Positions 39,523 to 49,353 of a stretch of 64,000 nt of DNA are shown here, in pieces. The position numbers were made by a program, and so were the translations under genes. Within the stretch, counting starts at the first letter, position 1. The number at the start of each line of letters is the position of its first letter. The notes under the pieces are model-generated. The model was not told the DNA's origin, ran no database searches, and saw only the letters and a program-made list of their open reading frames with translations. Source of the DNA: Vibrio rhodolitus (GTDB lineage: Bacteria > Pseudomonadota > Gammaproteobacteria > Enterobacterales > Vibrionaceae); assembly GCF_003350325.1 (NCBI RefSeq), contig NZ_QLYZ01000008.1, forward strand, positions 1 to 64,000, written 5' to 3'.

Positions 39523-39814
39523 CTTAGCCTACCTTTGATTTATTCGGTTGAAGTGAAGAACGCTTCACGTATTACCCTCATTCTACTTAGCACAGCCGAG
39601 AGACACACGCCCTATATTTGATATTGTGCGCTATTCGCGCAAAAAAACACCAGTTGCTGACATTTAGCTAACTTTCTTACGGCAAGACCCACCAGCGATA
39701 GCCAAGATCCGCATGATAGCTGGGATGAAAAGCCGATTTACTAAAACGCAACCAAGGCGAATCGATTCACTTTACAGCGCTTTATTGATCAAATTCAATC
39801 TCTGCTCGGCAAAA
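39523..39814. other. Intergenic region between zapB and glpX
   Basis: About 290 bases before the glpX operator. It should contain the zapB promoter, reading left. No gene, repeat or clear operator was seen. Confidence 0.4.
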
Positions 39815-39840
39815 AGGCAAACGTTTTCTTTCTGATATGA
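39815..39840 (+). promoter_or_regulatory. glpX promoter with PurR-type (LacI-family) operator
   Basis: AGGCAAACGTTTTCTT (39815-39830) matches the PurR consensus ACGCAAACGTTTTCGT at 14 of 16 positions and is centred on the AACGTT palindrome shared by LacI-family sites. A -10-like TATGAT lies at 39835-39840, so bound repressor would block the polymerase. Confidence 0.45.
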
Positions 39841-39890
39841 TAGAATCGCGCCAAAATTTAGTTCCTTGCATAAACCTATTTGGAGTCATC

Positions 39891-40898
39891 ATGAAACGCG
39901 ATTTAGCAATGGCATTTTCTCGAGTCACTGAAGGCGCAGCCCTAGCCGGTTATAAATGGCTTGGTCGTGGCGATAAAAACGCTGCCGACGGTGCTGCGGT
40001 TGAGGTCATGCGCACCCTGCTCAACAAAACTGATATCAGTGGGGAGATTGTGATCGGCGAAGGTGAAATTGATGATGCGCCGATGCTTTACATCGGTGAG
40101 CAAGTGGGAACGGGTGGCGATGCTGTTGATATCGCTGTTGACCCAATTGAAGGAACTCGCATGACGGCGATGGGTCAATCCAATGCATTGGCGGTATTAG
40201 CTGCAGGCGAAAAAGGCAGCTTCTTAAAAGCGCCTGACATGTACATGGAAAAGTTGGTGGTTGGTCCTGGCGCCAAAGGCTGCATTGACCTACACAAACC
40301 ACTAAAAGAAAACCTAGAAAACATCGCAGCAGCGCTGAACAAAACACTGGATACACTGGTTGTAATCACACTAGCAAAACCTCGCCATGACCAAGTGATT
40401 GCTGAGATGCAAGCTATGGGTGTACGTGTATTCGCAGTGCCAGATGGTGATGTAGCCGCTTCTATCCTAACTTGTATGCCAGATAGCGAAGTAGATGTAA
40501 TGTACTGCATCGGCGGTGCGCCGGAAGGTGTGGTTTCTGCTGCGGTGATTCGCGCATTAGATGGTGATATGCATGGTCGTCTGCTGCCTCGTCACGAAGT
40601 GAAAGGCGACACCGAAGAAAACCGCATTTACGGCGCGGCTGAATTAGCTCGCTGTAAAGAGATGGGTGTCGAAGCTGGTATCGTACTGAAAATGGAAGAC
40701 ATGGCGCGCAGCGACAATGTGGTATTTTCAGCTACCGGTATTACTAAAGGTGATCTGCTAGAAGGCATCACTCGCCAAGGTAATATCGCAACCACAGAAA
40801 CTCTGCTGATCCGTGGTCGCTGCCGCACGATTCGTCGCATCAAGTCGATTCACTACCTGGAGCGCAAAGACCCAGAAGTACGCGACATCATTCTGTAA
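39891..40898 (+). CDS. glpX: Fructose-1,6-bisphosphatase class II
   Basis: GlpX hydrolyses fructose-1,6-bisphosphate in gluconeogenesis. It begins MKRDLAMAFSRVTEGAA at 39891 after TGGAGTCATC; an 18-codon upstream extension is rejected. The lithium-sensitive phosphatase-type metal motif appears as GEGEIDDAPM near 55 and DIAVDPIEGTR near 81. PDGDVAASI and IGGAPEGV match class II enzymes. The length is 335 residues. It is a single gene with its own terminator; the glycerol genes glpF/glpK are not beside it. Confidence 0.95.
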   Translation: MKRDLAMAFSRVTEGAALAGYKWLGRGDKNAADGAAVEVMRTLLNKTDISGEIVIGEGEIDDAPMLYIGEQVGTGGDAVDIAVDPIEGTRMTAMGQSNALAVLAAGEKGSFLKAPDMYMEKLVVGPGAKGCIDLHKPLKENLENIAAALNKTLDTLVVITLAKPRHDQVIAEMQAMGVRVFAVPDGDVAASILTCMPDSEVDVMYCIGGAPEGVVSAAVIRALDGDMHGRLLPRHEVKGDTEENRIYGAAELARCKEMGVEAGIVLKMEDMARSDNVVFSATGITKGDLLEGITRQGNIATTETLLIRGRCRTIRRIKSIHYLERKDPEVRDIIL

Positions 40899-40917
40899 TC
40901 GTTCGCAAAAAATTGAA

Positions 40918-40946
40918 CAAGGATGGTTAAATGCCATCCTTTTTTA
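40918..40946 (+). terminator. Intrinsic terminator after glpX
   Basis: AAGGATGG, loop TTAAATG, CCATCCTT, then a T run. Confidence 0.85.
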
Positions 40947-41017
40947 TTTCTGTCGCTCTCCCAAACGGCTTGGCGTTACCAATCAGTGAGCACAGTTAAA
41001 CTTGATAGAGGAATCGC

Positions 41018-42493
41018 TTAGCCATTATCTATGTCGATAATGATACGATTTTTCCCGGCTTTTTTCGCTTGGTAGAGCAGTTTGTCAGCCGCGACAATCC
41101 CACTGCTTTGCCAGAGCTGCGATGCACTTTTGAGCTTGTTCATTTTGTAGATAACCGCGCCACCAGATGCCGTGACGGGGATGGTTTCATCACACAGGCG
41201 AATTTCTGGAGAGCTAATATCCATTTGTACGCGTTCCAGAATTAGCTGAGCTAATTCTGCTGATTCGCAAGTTACCGCAATCACGAACTCTTCCCCACCA
41301 AAACGAGCAATCAGATCGCTTTGACGCAGGCTATTGCTTAATAGCTTTGCCACTTGGCAAATGATGTCATCACCCACTTGATGCCCGCAGCTGTCATTAA
41401 TCGTTTTGAAGTTATCGATATCAAACACCGCGATCGCCAAGTACTGACTTGCTGGCAGATCTTTTAACTTAGCTTCGAAGCCACGACGATTAAGTAAGCT
41501 TGTCATTGGATCAAGCATGGCCAATTCTTTGAGTTGTAAGTGGGTCACTTGGGTATAGCGGAACCAAATAATACACAAAGCCAAAATGTAGAAAGAGATC
41601 AACGCAATTAAACGTTGCCGTTCCACTTCAAAGATATGCCATAGGTGAATGCGCTTGGGCTCATGAACAGTTAGATATAGCCCCGTTTCTTTACCGTCCA
41701 CCAGCACAGGCTGCGAATAGGTAAAGCTAAACACATCTTTATTATTAGCGCCCTGCTCTTCAGTGAGTTGATAAGCTCCAATATAGTTTTCGATTAAATG
41801 GTCTAAATCATTGTCTATCGCTAGGACGCCTTTGAACTGACCATCAACATAGATACCGCGAGTAATTGTCACAACACGCTTACCTGTCATGTAATCTTGA
41901 TAGTCTCCGGTATAAATCACACTGTCGAAGTTTTCAGAGCAAGCAACGGTTCTAACCCAATACGGTCGGGTTGAAATCACTTTATCAAATGCATCGCCTT
42001 CGATTGCTTGGGCAAAAGCTTTGGGCGAAGAGATGATGAACTTGCTGGTAGAGATGAAGTAGATCGATGATATGTGGCTAATACTTTTCGCAAAGTACGC
42101 CATCGATGGTGCAACAAATAGGCGTCGATACGCTTCCTGAAATAAAAGGGAGTGGTTATTACACATCTCTTTGGGTCCAGAGAACATAAAGTCGTACTCT
42201 TTGCCGGTATGTGATTTACCACCAAAATTACAGGTGTCGCCATTGAGCTTGATCGTATGTGGCAATACATAGCGATCATTTTGCAGCGGATAGAGCGACG
42301 TAATGCTGTAGTCCAAGGCGTTAATCACTTGGCTCGTGTCTTCCAGCAGTCTTTCTACTCGCTGTTTTTGTCTTTCATACTTCTGCTTCGATTCTTCTGC
42401 TGAATCGAGGACTAAAAAAGTCAGTATGATAATAAAAAGTGTTGTGATCCCTACAAACAGTCTTTTGTATCCTATTTTATCGTCGGTAATCAC
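41018..42493 (-). CDS. Membrane diguanylate cyclase with periplasmic sensor region
   Basis: It is predicted to make cyclic di-GMP in response to an extracytoplasmic signal. Residues 11-30 form a first membrane span. About 270 periplasmic residues follow, with the layout of a Cache/PDC sensor (FISTSKFIISSP, TRPYWVRTV, ITRGIYVDGQFKGVLAIDND). A second span lies near 305-325. The C-terminal GGDEF domain has the catalytic GGEEF at 399-403 and an RQSD inhibitory site at 390-393, exactly five residues before it, so the enzyme should be active and product-inhibited. The ligand is unknown. It lies between glpX and groEL with no partner gene. Confidence 0.9.
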   Translation of the reverse strand: MITDDKIGYKRLFVGITTLFIIILTFLVLDSAEESKQKYERQKQRVERLLEDTSQVINALDYSITSLYPLQNDRYVLPHTIKLNGDTCNFGGKSHTGKEYDFMFSGPKEMCNNHSLLFQEAYRRLFVAPSMAYFAKSISHISSIYFISTSKFIISSPKAFAQAIEGDAFDKVISTRPYWVRTVACSENFDSVIYTGDYQDYMTGKRVVTITRGIYVDGQFKGVLAIDNDLDHLIENYIGAYQLTEEQGANNKDVFSFTYSQPVLVDGKETGLYLTVHEPKRIHLWHIFEVERQRLIALISFYILALCIIWFRYTQVTHLQLKELAMLDPMTSLLNRRGFEAKLKDLPASQYLAIAVFDIDNFKTINDSCGHQVGDDIICQVAKLLSNSLRQSDLIARFGGEEFVIAVTCESAELAQLILERVQMDISSPEIRLCDETIPVTASGGAVIYKMNKLKSASQLWQSSGIVAADKLLYQAKKAGKNRIIIDIDNG

Positions 42494-42593
42494 TTAATCT
42501 TGCTCAAATTCGCTACCTAACAGTGACACATTGAATAACGCACTGTTTATAAAGTACTTAATTTATTGAGGGTCAACCTCAACTACGGCGCAC

Positions 42594-42626
42594 CAAAAAG
42601 CCGAAGCATAGGCTTCGGCTTTTTTA
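42594..42626 (-). terminator. Terminator after groEL (symmetrical)
   Basis: AAGCCGAAGC, loop ATAG, GCTTCGGCTT, with A and T runs on both sides. It is about 110 bases past the groEL stop. Confidence 0.85.
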
Positions 42627-42735
42627 GTTCTGCACAGGATGAGTCATCATCTACTCGAATGACGGAGTGTATACTTACTCACCAACCCATTCAACGATTT
42701 TATAAATGTGACCATCACTGAGTGAGAGTGGATGA

Positions 42736-44436
<1,701 letters not shown>

Positions 44437-44453
44437 TTACTCAATGATTGCTA

Positions 44454-44744
44454 TTACTCGACAATAGCCATGATGTCGTTTTCAGACATGATAAGGACTT
44501 CTTTTCCGTCGATTTTCTCAGTTTTCGTGCCGTAGCCTTCTGCGAAAATAACAGAATCACCAACTTTAACGTCCAAAGGTAGAACAGTGCCATTTTCTAG
44601 GATGCGGCCTTTGCCAACAGCTAAAACAACACCGCGAGTCGATTTTTCCGCAGCAGAACCAGTAAGCACAATGCCACCTGCTGACTTAGATTCAACTTCT
44701 TGGCGCTCTACGATAACTCGGTCATGTAATGGACGAATGTTCAT
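44454..44744 (-). CDS. groES: 10 kDa chaperonin GroES
   Basis: GroES is the heptameric lid of GroEL. The 96 residues begin [18 protein letters not shown] and contain the mobile loop [18 protein letters not shown] near 20-37. The ATG is preceded by CAGGAGAGACGACCG. It is the first gene of groESL, under a heat-shock-like promoter. Confidence 0.97.
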   Translation of the reverse strand: MNIRPLHDRVIVERQEVESKSAGGIVLTGSAAEKSTRGVVLAVGKGRILENGTVLPLDVKVGDSVIFAEGYGTKTEKIDGKEVLIMSENDIMAIVE

Positions 44745-44815
44745 CGGTCGTCTCTCCTGAAAATTTCCATGTGATTTGATAATTGCTTTAAATCAACTTT
44801 AAAGCCTTGTGATGA

Positions 44816-44848
44816 AGATATATGGGCAAAGGCAGCAAACCCAAGGGG
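44816..44848 (-). promoter_or_regulatory. Candidate sigma-32 heat-shock promoter of groESL
   Basis: On the minus strand CCCTTGGG is followed after about 13 bases by GCCCATATA, matching the CTTGAA / CCCCATNT pattern of sigma-32 promoters. It would start transcription about 65 bases upstream of groES. Confidence 0.65.
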
Positions 44849-44877
44849 ATAAGAGGTTATTTTTGTGAGTAAGACAA

Positions 44878-44905
44878 CAAAAAAGGGCTCTAATGAGCCC
44901 TTTGA
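44878..44905 (-). terminator. Intrinsic terminator after the DUF3135-like gene
   Basis: AAAGGGCTC, loop TAAT, GAGCCCTTT; the minus strand continues into TTTTTTG. Confidence 0.8.
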
Positions 44906-44918
44906 CTATCATTGACGC

Positions 44919-45263
44919 TTAACGCCAATCAGGAAAGCGTTGTTTGAGCGAAACGACGTTCACATTTTCATCGTTTTCGCAGTTTGGTAAGTCGCTGCCT
45001 TGCAACGTTTGCTGAAACTTCTGCACTTGCTTGTGCAGCTCCCTTGAGAGAACAACATTGACGTGATGTGGATTCTTACAATGACCGACAAGCCTATCAA
45101 TATGGCTTTGCTGCGCCCACAGCCTTGGCTGCATATCTTGAGATGCTGCGTTTATCATCTCTTGGCACTTTTCACGCTTTAATTGCTCAAAGGCCGCCTC
45201 ATCTTCTTGGACGAGTTTTACGAGCTCATCAAAAGATGGCAATTTTTGGTCAGGTAGTAACAT
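44919..45263 (-). CDS. DUF3135-like small protein
   Basis: The 114-residue soluble protein is mostly helical and charged, with the opening LPSFDELVKLVQEDEAAFEQL that I associate with the DUF3135 family of vibrios and shewanellas. No catalytic motif, membrane span or signal peptide is visible. Three cysteines (near 33, 62 and 95) are not arranged as a metal site. It is a single gene between birA and groES, with its own terminator. The function is unknown. Confidence 0.7.
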   Translation of the reverse strand: MLLPDQKLPSFDELVKLVQEDEAAFEQLKREKCQEMINAASQDMQPRLWAQQSHIDRLVGHCKNPHHVNVVLSRELHKQVQKFQQTLQGSDLPNCENDENVNVVSLKQRFPDWR

Positions 45264-45341
45264 TGCACCCTCACATAAGCTGGCTTTTATATTGAGCCTA
45301 GTTCATATGAGGGGAATCGTTGCTTAAACCTTGTCTTACTT

Positions 45342-46304
45342 TTAAGACGCACTGCCTCTTAGAGAAATTTCACCACCAATGTAGGTTTCTAAGCCTTGCG
45401 CTGTTTCAATTAACACCGCACCTTGCTCATTGATGCCGCGCGAGACTCCGGTTACTTCACGGTTACCCATAATTAAGGTGATATCTCGATCTAAGAAATT
45501 ATCTAAGCGATTCCAACGCTCGACAAAACCGTGCATACCCGACATTTCATAATCGTTCAATGCACTTTCAAGCGTATTGATCAACTCGGCAGCAAGTTGG
45601 TTGCGATCTATCTCATGATTGGTGACATCATTTAAACAAGACCACGGCTGAGTGATCCCTTGCGCATCTGTCGCCATACGCAGGTTCATCCCCATCCCTA
45701 TCACCAGGTGAGCTGCAGAGCCCGCTTGACCAGACATTTCAACCAAGATGCCGGCTAACTTTTTATCTTGGTAATAGAGATCATTTGGCCATTTGAGTTT
45801 GATACCTGAAATGCCTAGTTTTTCCATTGCCTCAACGATTGCAACGCCAACTACTAAACTTAACCCCATCGCCCCTGCCATGCCCGCTTCTAAGCGCCAG
45901 TACATCGAAAGGTAGAGGTTGCAGCCAAATGGCGAAACCCATTCACGCCCACGACGACCGCGCCCTTGGCTTTGGTATTCAGCCAAACATACTGAGCCTG
46001 AATCGAGACTATGTATGCGATCCAGTAGGTATTGGTTGGTCGAGTCAATCACAGGGATCAAGGCAAGCGGCACATTAACATTCGCCTCAAGCTGCTGCTG
46101 ATCCAACAATTGCATTGACTGAGCAAGTTTATAACCTTTGCCTTGCACACTAAACACATCCACACCCCACGCCTGAATGCCTTTAATATGCTTACTGACT
46201 GCTGCGCGAGAAATGCCAAGCGCCACTCCTAATCCCTCACCAGAGTGGAAACTGCCGTCGGCGAGCATGCTTAAAATCGACAGTTTAATGGAGTGCTCTT
46301 TCAT
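45342..46304 (-). CDS. birA: Biotin operon repressor / biotin--[acetyl-CoA-carboxylase] ligase
   Basis: BirA both attaches biotin to AccB and represses biotin synthesis genes. The 320 residues start with a winged helix-turn-helix (LGISRAAVSKHIKGIQ near 26), so it can act as a repressor. The ligase core has the biotinyl-AMP loop QSQGRGRRGREW near 112 and the KWPNDLYYQDKKLAGIL segment near 170. Its ATG overlaps the end of murB by four bases (ATGA), so translation is coupled. Confidence 0.96.
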   Translation of the reverse strand: MKEHSIKLSILSMLADGSFHSGEGLGVALGISRAAVSKHIKGIQAWGVDVFSVQGKGYKLAQSMQLLDQQQLEANVNVPLALIPVIDSTNQYLLDRIHSLDSGSVCLAEYQSQGRGRRGREWVSPFGCNLYLSMYWRLEAGMAGAMGLSLVVGVAIVEAMEKLGISGIKLKWPNDLYYQDKKLAGILVEMSGQAGSAAHLVIGMGMNLRMATDAQGITQPWSCLNDVTNHEIDRNQLAAELINTLESALNDYEMSGMHGFVERWNRLDNFLDRDITLIMGNREVTGVSRGINEQGAVLIETAQGLETYIGGEISLRGSAS

Positions 46305-47362
46305 TGCACTTTACCTCGCAGCTCGACAAGATTGGTTTCATGTTGCGCGCCCATAAAACGCACTTCATGCTCCAGTTCTATCGCATATTTTTGCCACACG
46401 GTTTGACGCACGTGATCAGCAAGTAGCACTACATCTTGCGCGGTCGCATTTGAACTATTCACCAGCACCAAGGCTTGGTTCGGGTGCACTTGCGCCCCGC
46501 CTTGCGTAAAGCCTTTTAAACCACATTGATCAATCAGCCATCCTGCTGCCACTTTAACGCCCTCTTCGACTGGGTAAGCAACCAAGTTCGGGTATTGTGC
46601 GAGTAGAGCTTGATACTGCGCTTGTTCAATTACAGGGTTTTTAAAGAAGCTCCCTGCATTACCGGTGACTTGTGGATCGGGCAGTTTTTCCATACGAACT
46701 TGGCAAACTTGTTCAAAAATTTGTTGTGCAGTGACGGTTTCAACACTAAAAGACTGCAGTGGACCGTAAGCAATACAAGGCTGCCATGCTTTAGCGAGCT
46801 TGAAGCCAACCGCGACGATAATCGCTTTGCCAAACAGCTGGTGCTTAAAAATAGAATCTCGATAGCCAAACTGACACTCATCAGCCTGCATGCGACGAAT
46901 GGCAAAAGTTTCTAAGTCGACTACATCGACATACTCACAAACATCTTTGATCTCTTTGCCGTAAGCACCGATATTTTGAATCGGCGCCGAGCCAACACAG
47001 CCTGGAATTAAAGCTAGGTTCTCTAAGCCAAAGTAGCCTTGCCCTACCGACCATTTCACCAAATTTGGCCAATCTTCGCCGCCTGCAACATGCAGATGCC
47101 ATGCGTGCTCAGTTTCGCTAACCTCTATCCCATGTAATTTGTTAACCATCACCACGCCTTGAAAGTGCTCGGTGAACAGCATATTGCTGCCTTTACCCAG
47201 CATCAACTTAGGCAAAGCTTGCCATTGTGGCGCTTGATAGACCTGCTGAATGTCCTCGACAGAAGCGACCTCAACAAGTGCGTCACAAGTTTGCTCAATA
47301 GAGAAGGTATGAAAGCTACGTAAGCTGGCATTGGTTTGTATTTGCATGGGATTTGATTGCAT
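46301..47362 (-). CDS. murB: UDP-N-acetylenolpyruvoylglucosamine reductase
   Basis: MurB reduces UDP-GlcNAc-enolpyruvate to UDP-MurNAc, an early peptidoglycan step. The FAD-binding N-terminal part includes LGKGSNMLF near 56 and ENLALIPGCVGSAPIQNIGAYG near 115. The catalytic serine is in TGNAGSFFKNP near 240. The start may be 47362 or the ATG five codons later (47347); neither has a clear ribosome binding site. The length of 353 is close to the type I enzymes. It overlaps birA by four bases. Confidence 0.95.
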   Translation of the reverse strand: MQSNPMQIQTNASLRSFHTFSIEQTCDALVEVASVEDIQQVYQAPQWQALPKLMLGKGSNMLFTEHFQGVVMVNKLHGIEVSETEHAWHLHVAGGEDWPNLVKWSVGQGYFGLENLALIPGCVGSAPIQNIGAYGKEIKDVCEYVDVVDLETFAIRRMQADECQFGYRDSIFKHQLFGKAIIVAVGFKLAKAWQPCIAYGPLQSFSVETVTAQQIFEQVCQVRMEKLPDPQVTGNAGSFFKNPVIEQAQYQALLAQYPNLVAYPVEEGVKVAAGWLIDQCGLKGFTQGGAQVHPNQALVLVNSSNATAQDVVLLADHVRQTVWQKYAIELEHEVRFMGAQHETNLVELRGKVQ

Positions 47363-47420
47363 CAGGCAAGTTTCGTCATTTACACTGCCGCCATTCTACA
47401 TAGATATGACTGGATAGAGA

Positions 47421-47849
47421 ATGCGCCAACTAAGAATAGAAACGCTAGATCCAATAAAATTGCCGTTAGTCGCGCGTTTGTATAAAACGCACTACCCTTC
47501 CGGTAAAGCCAAAAGCAACGAACTCACCATTGCTGGCTATCTAGAACATCAACTGGCGTGTGTAGTGCGTTTTCGCCCTATCGAGCAATACCAACTGCTG
47601 ACTGGCATGTTAGTGATACCTGAGTTGCGTCAATTGGGGATCGGTCATCAGCTACTTAACCACTGCCAAACTAAAGTATGCACCACAGATACATATTGCT
47701 TTGCCTATCCACACTTGGAAAGCTTCTATCAGCAGCACGGCTTCATCACTCTATCACCGGATAACCTGCCAAATAGCTTAAATCAACTCTTTACCCGCTA
47801 CACTGGAAGTGGGAAAAGTCTCATTCCTATGCATTTTCAAGTAGATTGA
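47421..47849 (+). CDS. GNAT-family acetyltransferase
   Basis: The 142 residues show the acetyl-CoA-binding core of GNAT enzymes: LTGMLVIPELRQLGIGHQLL near 60-80 (motif A, degenerate R/Q-x-x-G-x-G/A) and FYQQHGFITLS near 105 (motif B). The substrate is unknown. It is divergent from murB by about 60 bases and lies about 110 bases before pssA, possibly cotranscribed with it. Confidence 0.75.
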   Translation: MRQLRIETLDPIKLPLVARLYKTHYPSGKAKSNELTIAGYLEHQLACVVRFRPIEQYQLLTGMLVIPELRQLGIGHQLLNHCQTKVCTTDTYCFAYPHLESFYQQHGFITLSPDNLPNSLNQLFTRYTGSGKSLIPMHFQVD

Positions 47850-47958
47850 ACATGAACTATGAGCCATTTCTGGTAATCAGGGAGTGAGATTTGCTACTAT
47901 CCGTCTTCTGCTTTTTGGCAGACGATTGTGTCGCCATTTTTGAGGTTAATCTTTCAAT

Positions 47959-49299
47959 ATGATCGCTAACAGGTATTCTTTAAAGCATCTTCCTACCATT
48001 GCTCAAGATCCCGCTCACTTCGAAGTGTTATACGCCGCTAAGGATTTTCGTACTCGTTTGATTGAAGCGATACGTCAAGCCAGCAAACGTATCTATCTTG
48101 TCGCTCTTTACTTGGAAGATGATGAAGCAGGTCGTGAGATTCTTAGCGAACTGTATCAAGCCAAACAAAGAAACCCTGGTTTAGATATCAATGTCTGTGT
48201 CGACTGGCACCGAGCACAGCGCGGTCTTATTGGTGCTGAAGCCAGTAAAACCAATGCCGGCATGTACAAAGCATTCTCAGACCAATATGAACACAAAGTG
48301 CCGGTTTATGGCGTACCTGTACGTGGTAGAGAAGTGTTTGGCGTACTGCACCTCAAAGGTTTTATCATTGATGATTCGGTGATTTACAGCGGTGCAAGCC
48401 TAAACAATATTTATCTTAACTACCAAGATAGATACCGCTTTGATCGCTACCATGTGCTGCACAACCCATCATTGGCAGATTCCATGGTTGAGTTCGTGCA
48501 AAAAGAGATGATTGCTCATCCAGCAGTGAACAACTTAGCTTGCCCAGCCAAACCTGAGACCAAAGAGATTAAAGCCAGCATTCGTCAATTACGCGCTTCG
48601 CTAGCCAAAGCCGAGTATAAGTTTGCTAACCAAGCGATTTCTCAAGACCAAGTTGCGGTCACGCCGATTGTTGGCGTAGGCAAAAAGCGTAACAAGCTAA
48701 ACCAAAGCATCAATAACTTGTTGGCTTTGGCGCAAGATGAAATTTTCATCTGCACCCCTTACTTCAACTTCCCACGCAGTGTAGCGAAACAAATCAAACG
48801 TGCGATTAAGCGCGGCGTGCGCGTAACGATTGTCGTGGGCGACAAAACCGCGAATGATTTCTTTATCTCACCAGAGCAAGAATTCAAAACCATCGGTGGC
48901 TTACCGTATCTGTATGAACGTAACCTACGCCAGTTTGCGAAAGCCAATGAAGCGCACATTGCCAGCCGTCAACTTTCCATTCACCTTTGGAAACATGATG
49001 CCAACAGCTTCCATCTAAAAGGTATATGGGTCGATAAGCGCTACATGCTACTCACAGGTAACAACCTCAATCCACGCGCATGGAAGCTCGATTTAGAAAA
49101 TGCGATTTTAGTGCAAGATGATTACAATCATCTGACTGAGAAATTTGATAAAGAAGTGGAGAACATTCTCCAGCACACTCAACTTATCTGCACTTATAAA
49201 CAGCTAGAAAAACTAGAAGACTACCCAGAGGTAGTACAGAAGCTCATGCGCAAGATCACTCGTGTTAAAGCGGATCGTGTTTTGAAGCAGATTCTTTAA
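47959..49299 (+). CDS. pssA: CDP-diacylglycerol--serine O-phosphatidyltransferase
   Basis: PssA makes phosphatidylserine, the precursor of phosphatidylethanolamine. It belongs to the phospholipase D superfamily type, with two HKD-like motifs: HLKGFIIDDSVIYSGASLNN near 131 and HLKGIWVDKRYMLLTGNNLN near 352. The 446 residues match the soluble, membrane-associated gammaproteobacterial enzyme. It is the last backbone gene before the polysaccharide locus. Confidence 0.95.
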   Translation: MIANRYSLKHLPTIAQDPAHFEVLYAAKDFRTRLIEAIRQASKRIYLVALYLEDDEAGREILSELYQAKQRNPGLDINVCVDWHRAQRGLIGAEASKTNAGMYKAFSDQYEHKVPVYGVPVRGREVFGVLHLKGFIIDDSVIYSGASLNNIYLNYQDRYRFDRYHVLHNPSLADSMVEFVQKEMIAHPAVNNLACPAKPETKEIKASIRQLRASLAKAEYKFANQAISQDQVAVTPIVGVGKKRNKLNQSINNLLALAQDEIFICTPYFNFPRSVAKQIKRAIKRGVRVTIVVGDKTANDFFISPEQEFKTIGGLPYLYERNLRQFAKANEAHIASRQLSIHLWKHDANSFHLKGIWVDKRYMLLTGNNLNPRAWKLDLENAILVQDDYNHLTEKFDKEVENILQHTQLICTYKQLEKLEDYPEVVQKLMRKITRVKADRVLKQIL

Positions 49300-49317
49300 A
49301 CGTATTCAATTCAATAG

Positions 49318-49343
49318 TAAAAAGCGCCAACAGGCGCTTTTTT
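49318..49343. terminator. Bidirectional terminator between pssA and the polysaccharide locus
   Basis: AAAAGCGCC, loop AACA, GGCGCTTTT with flanking A and T runs. It closes two convergent transcripts. Confidence 0.88.
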
Positions 49344-49353
49344 CTTTTCTTCT

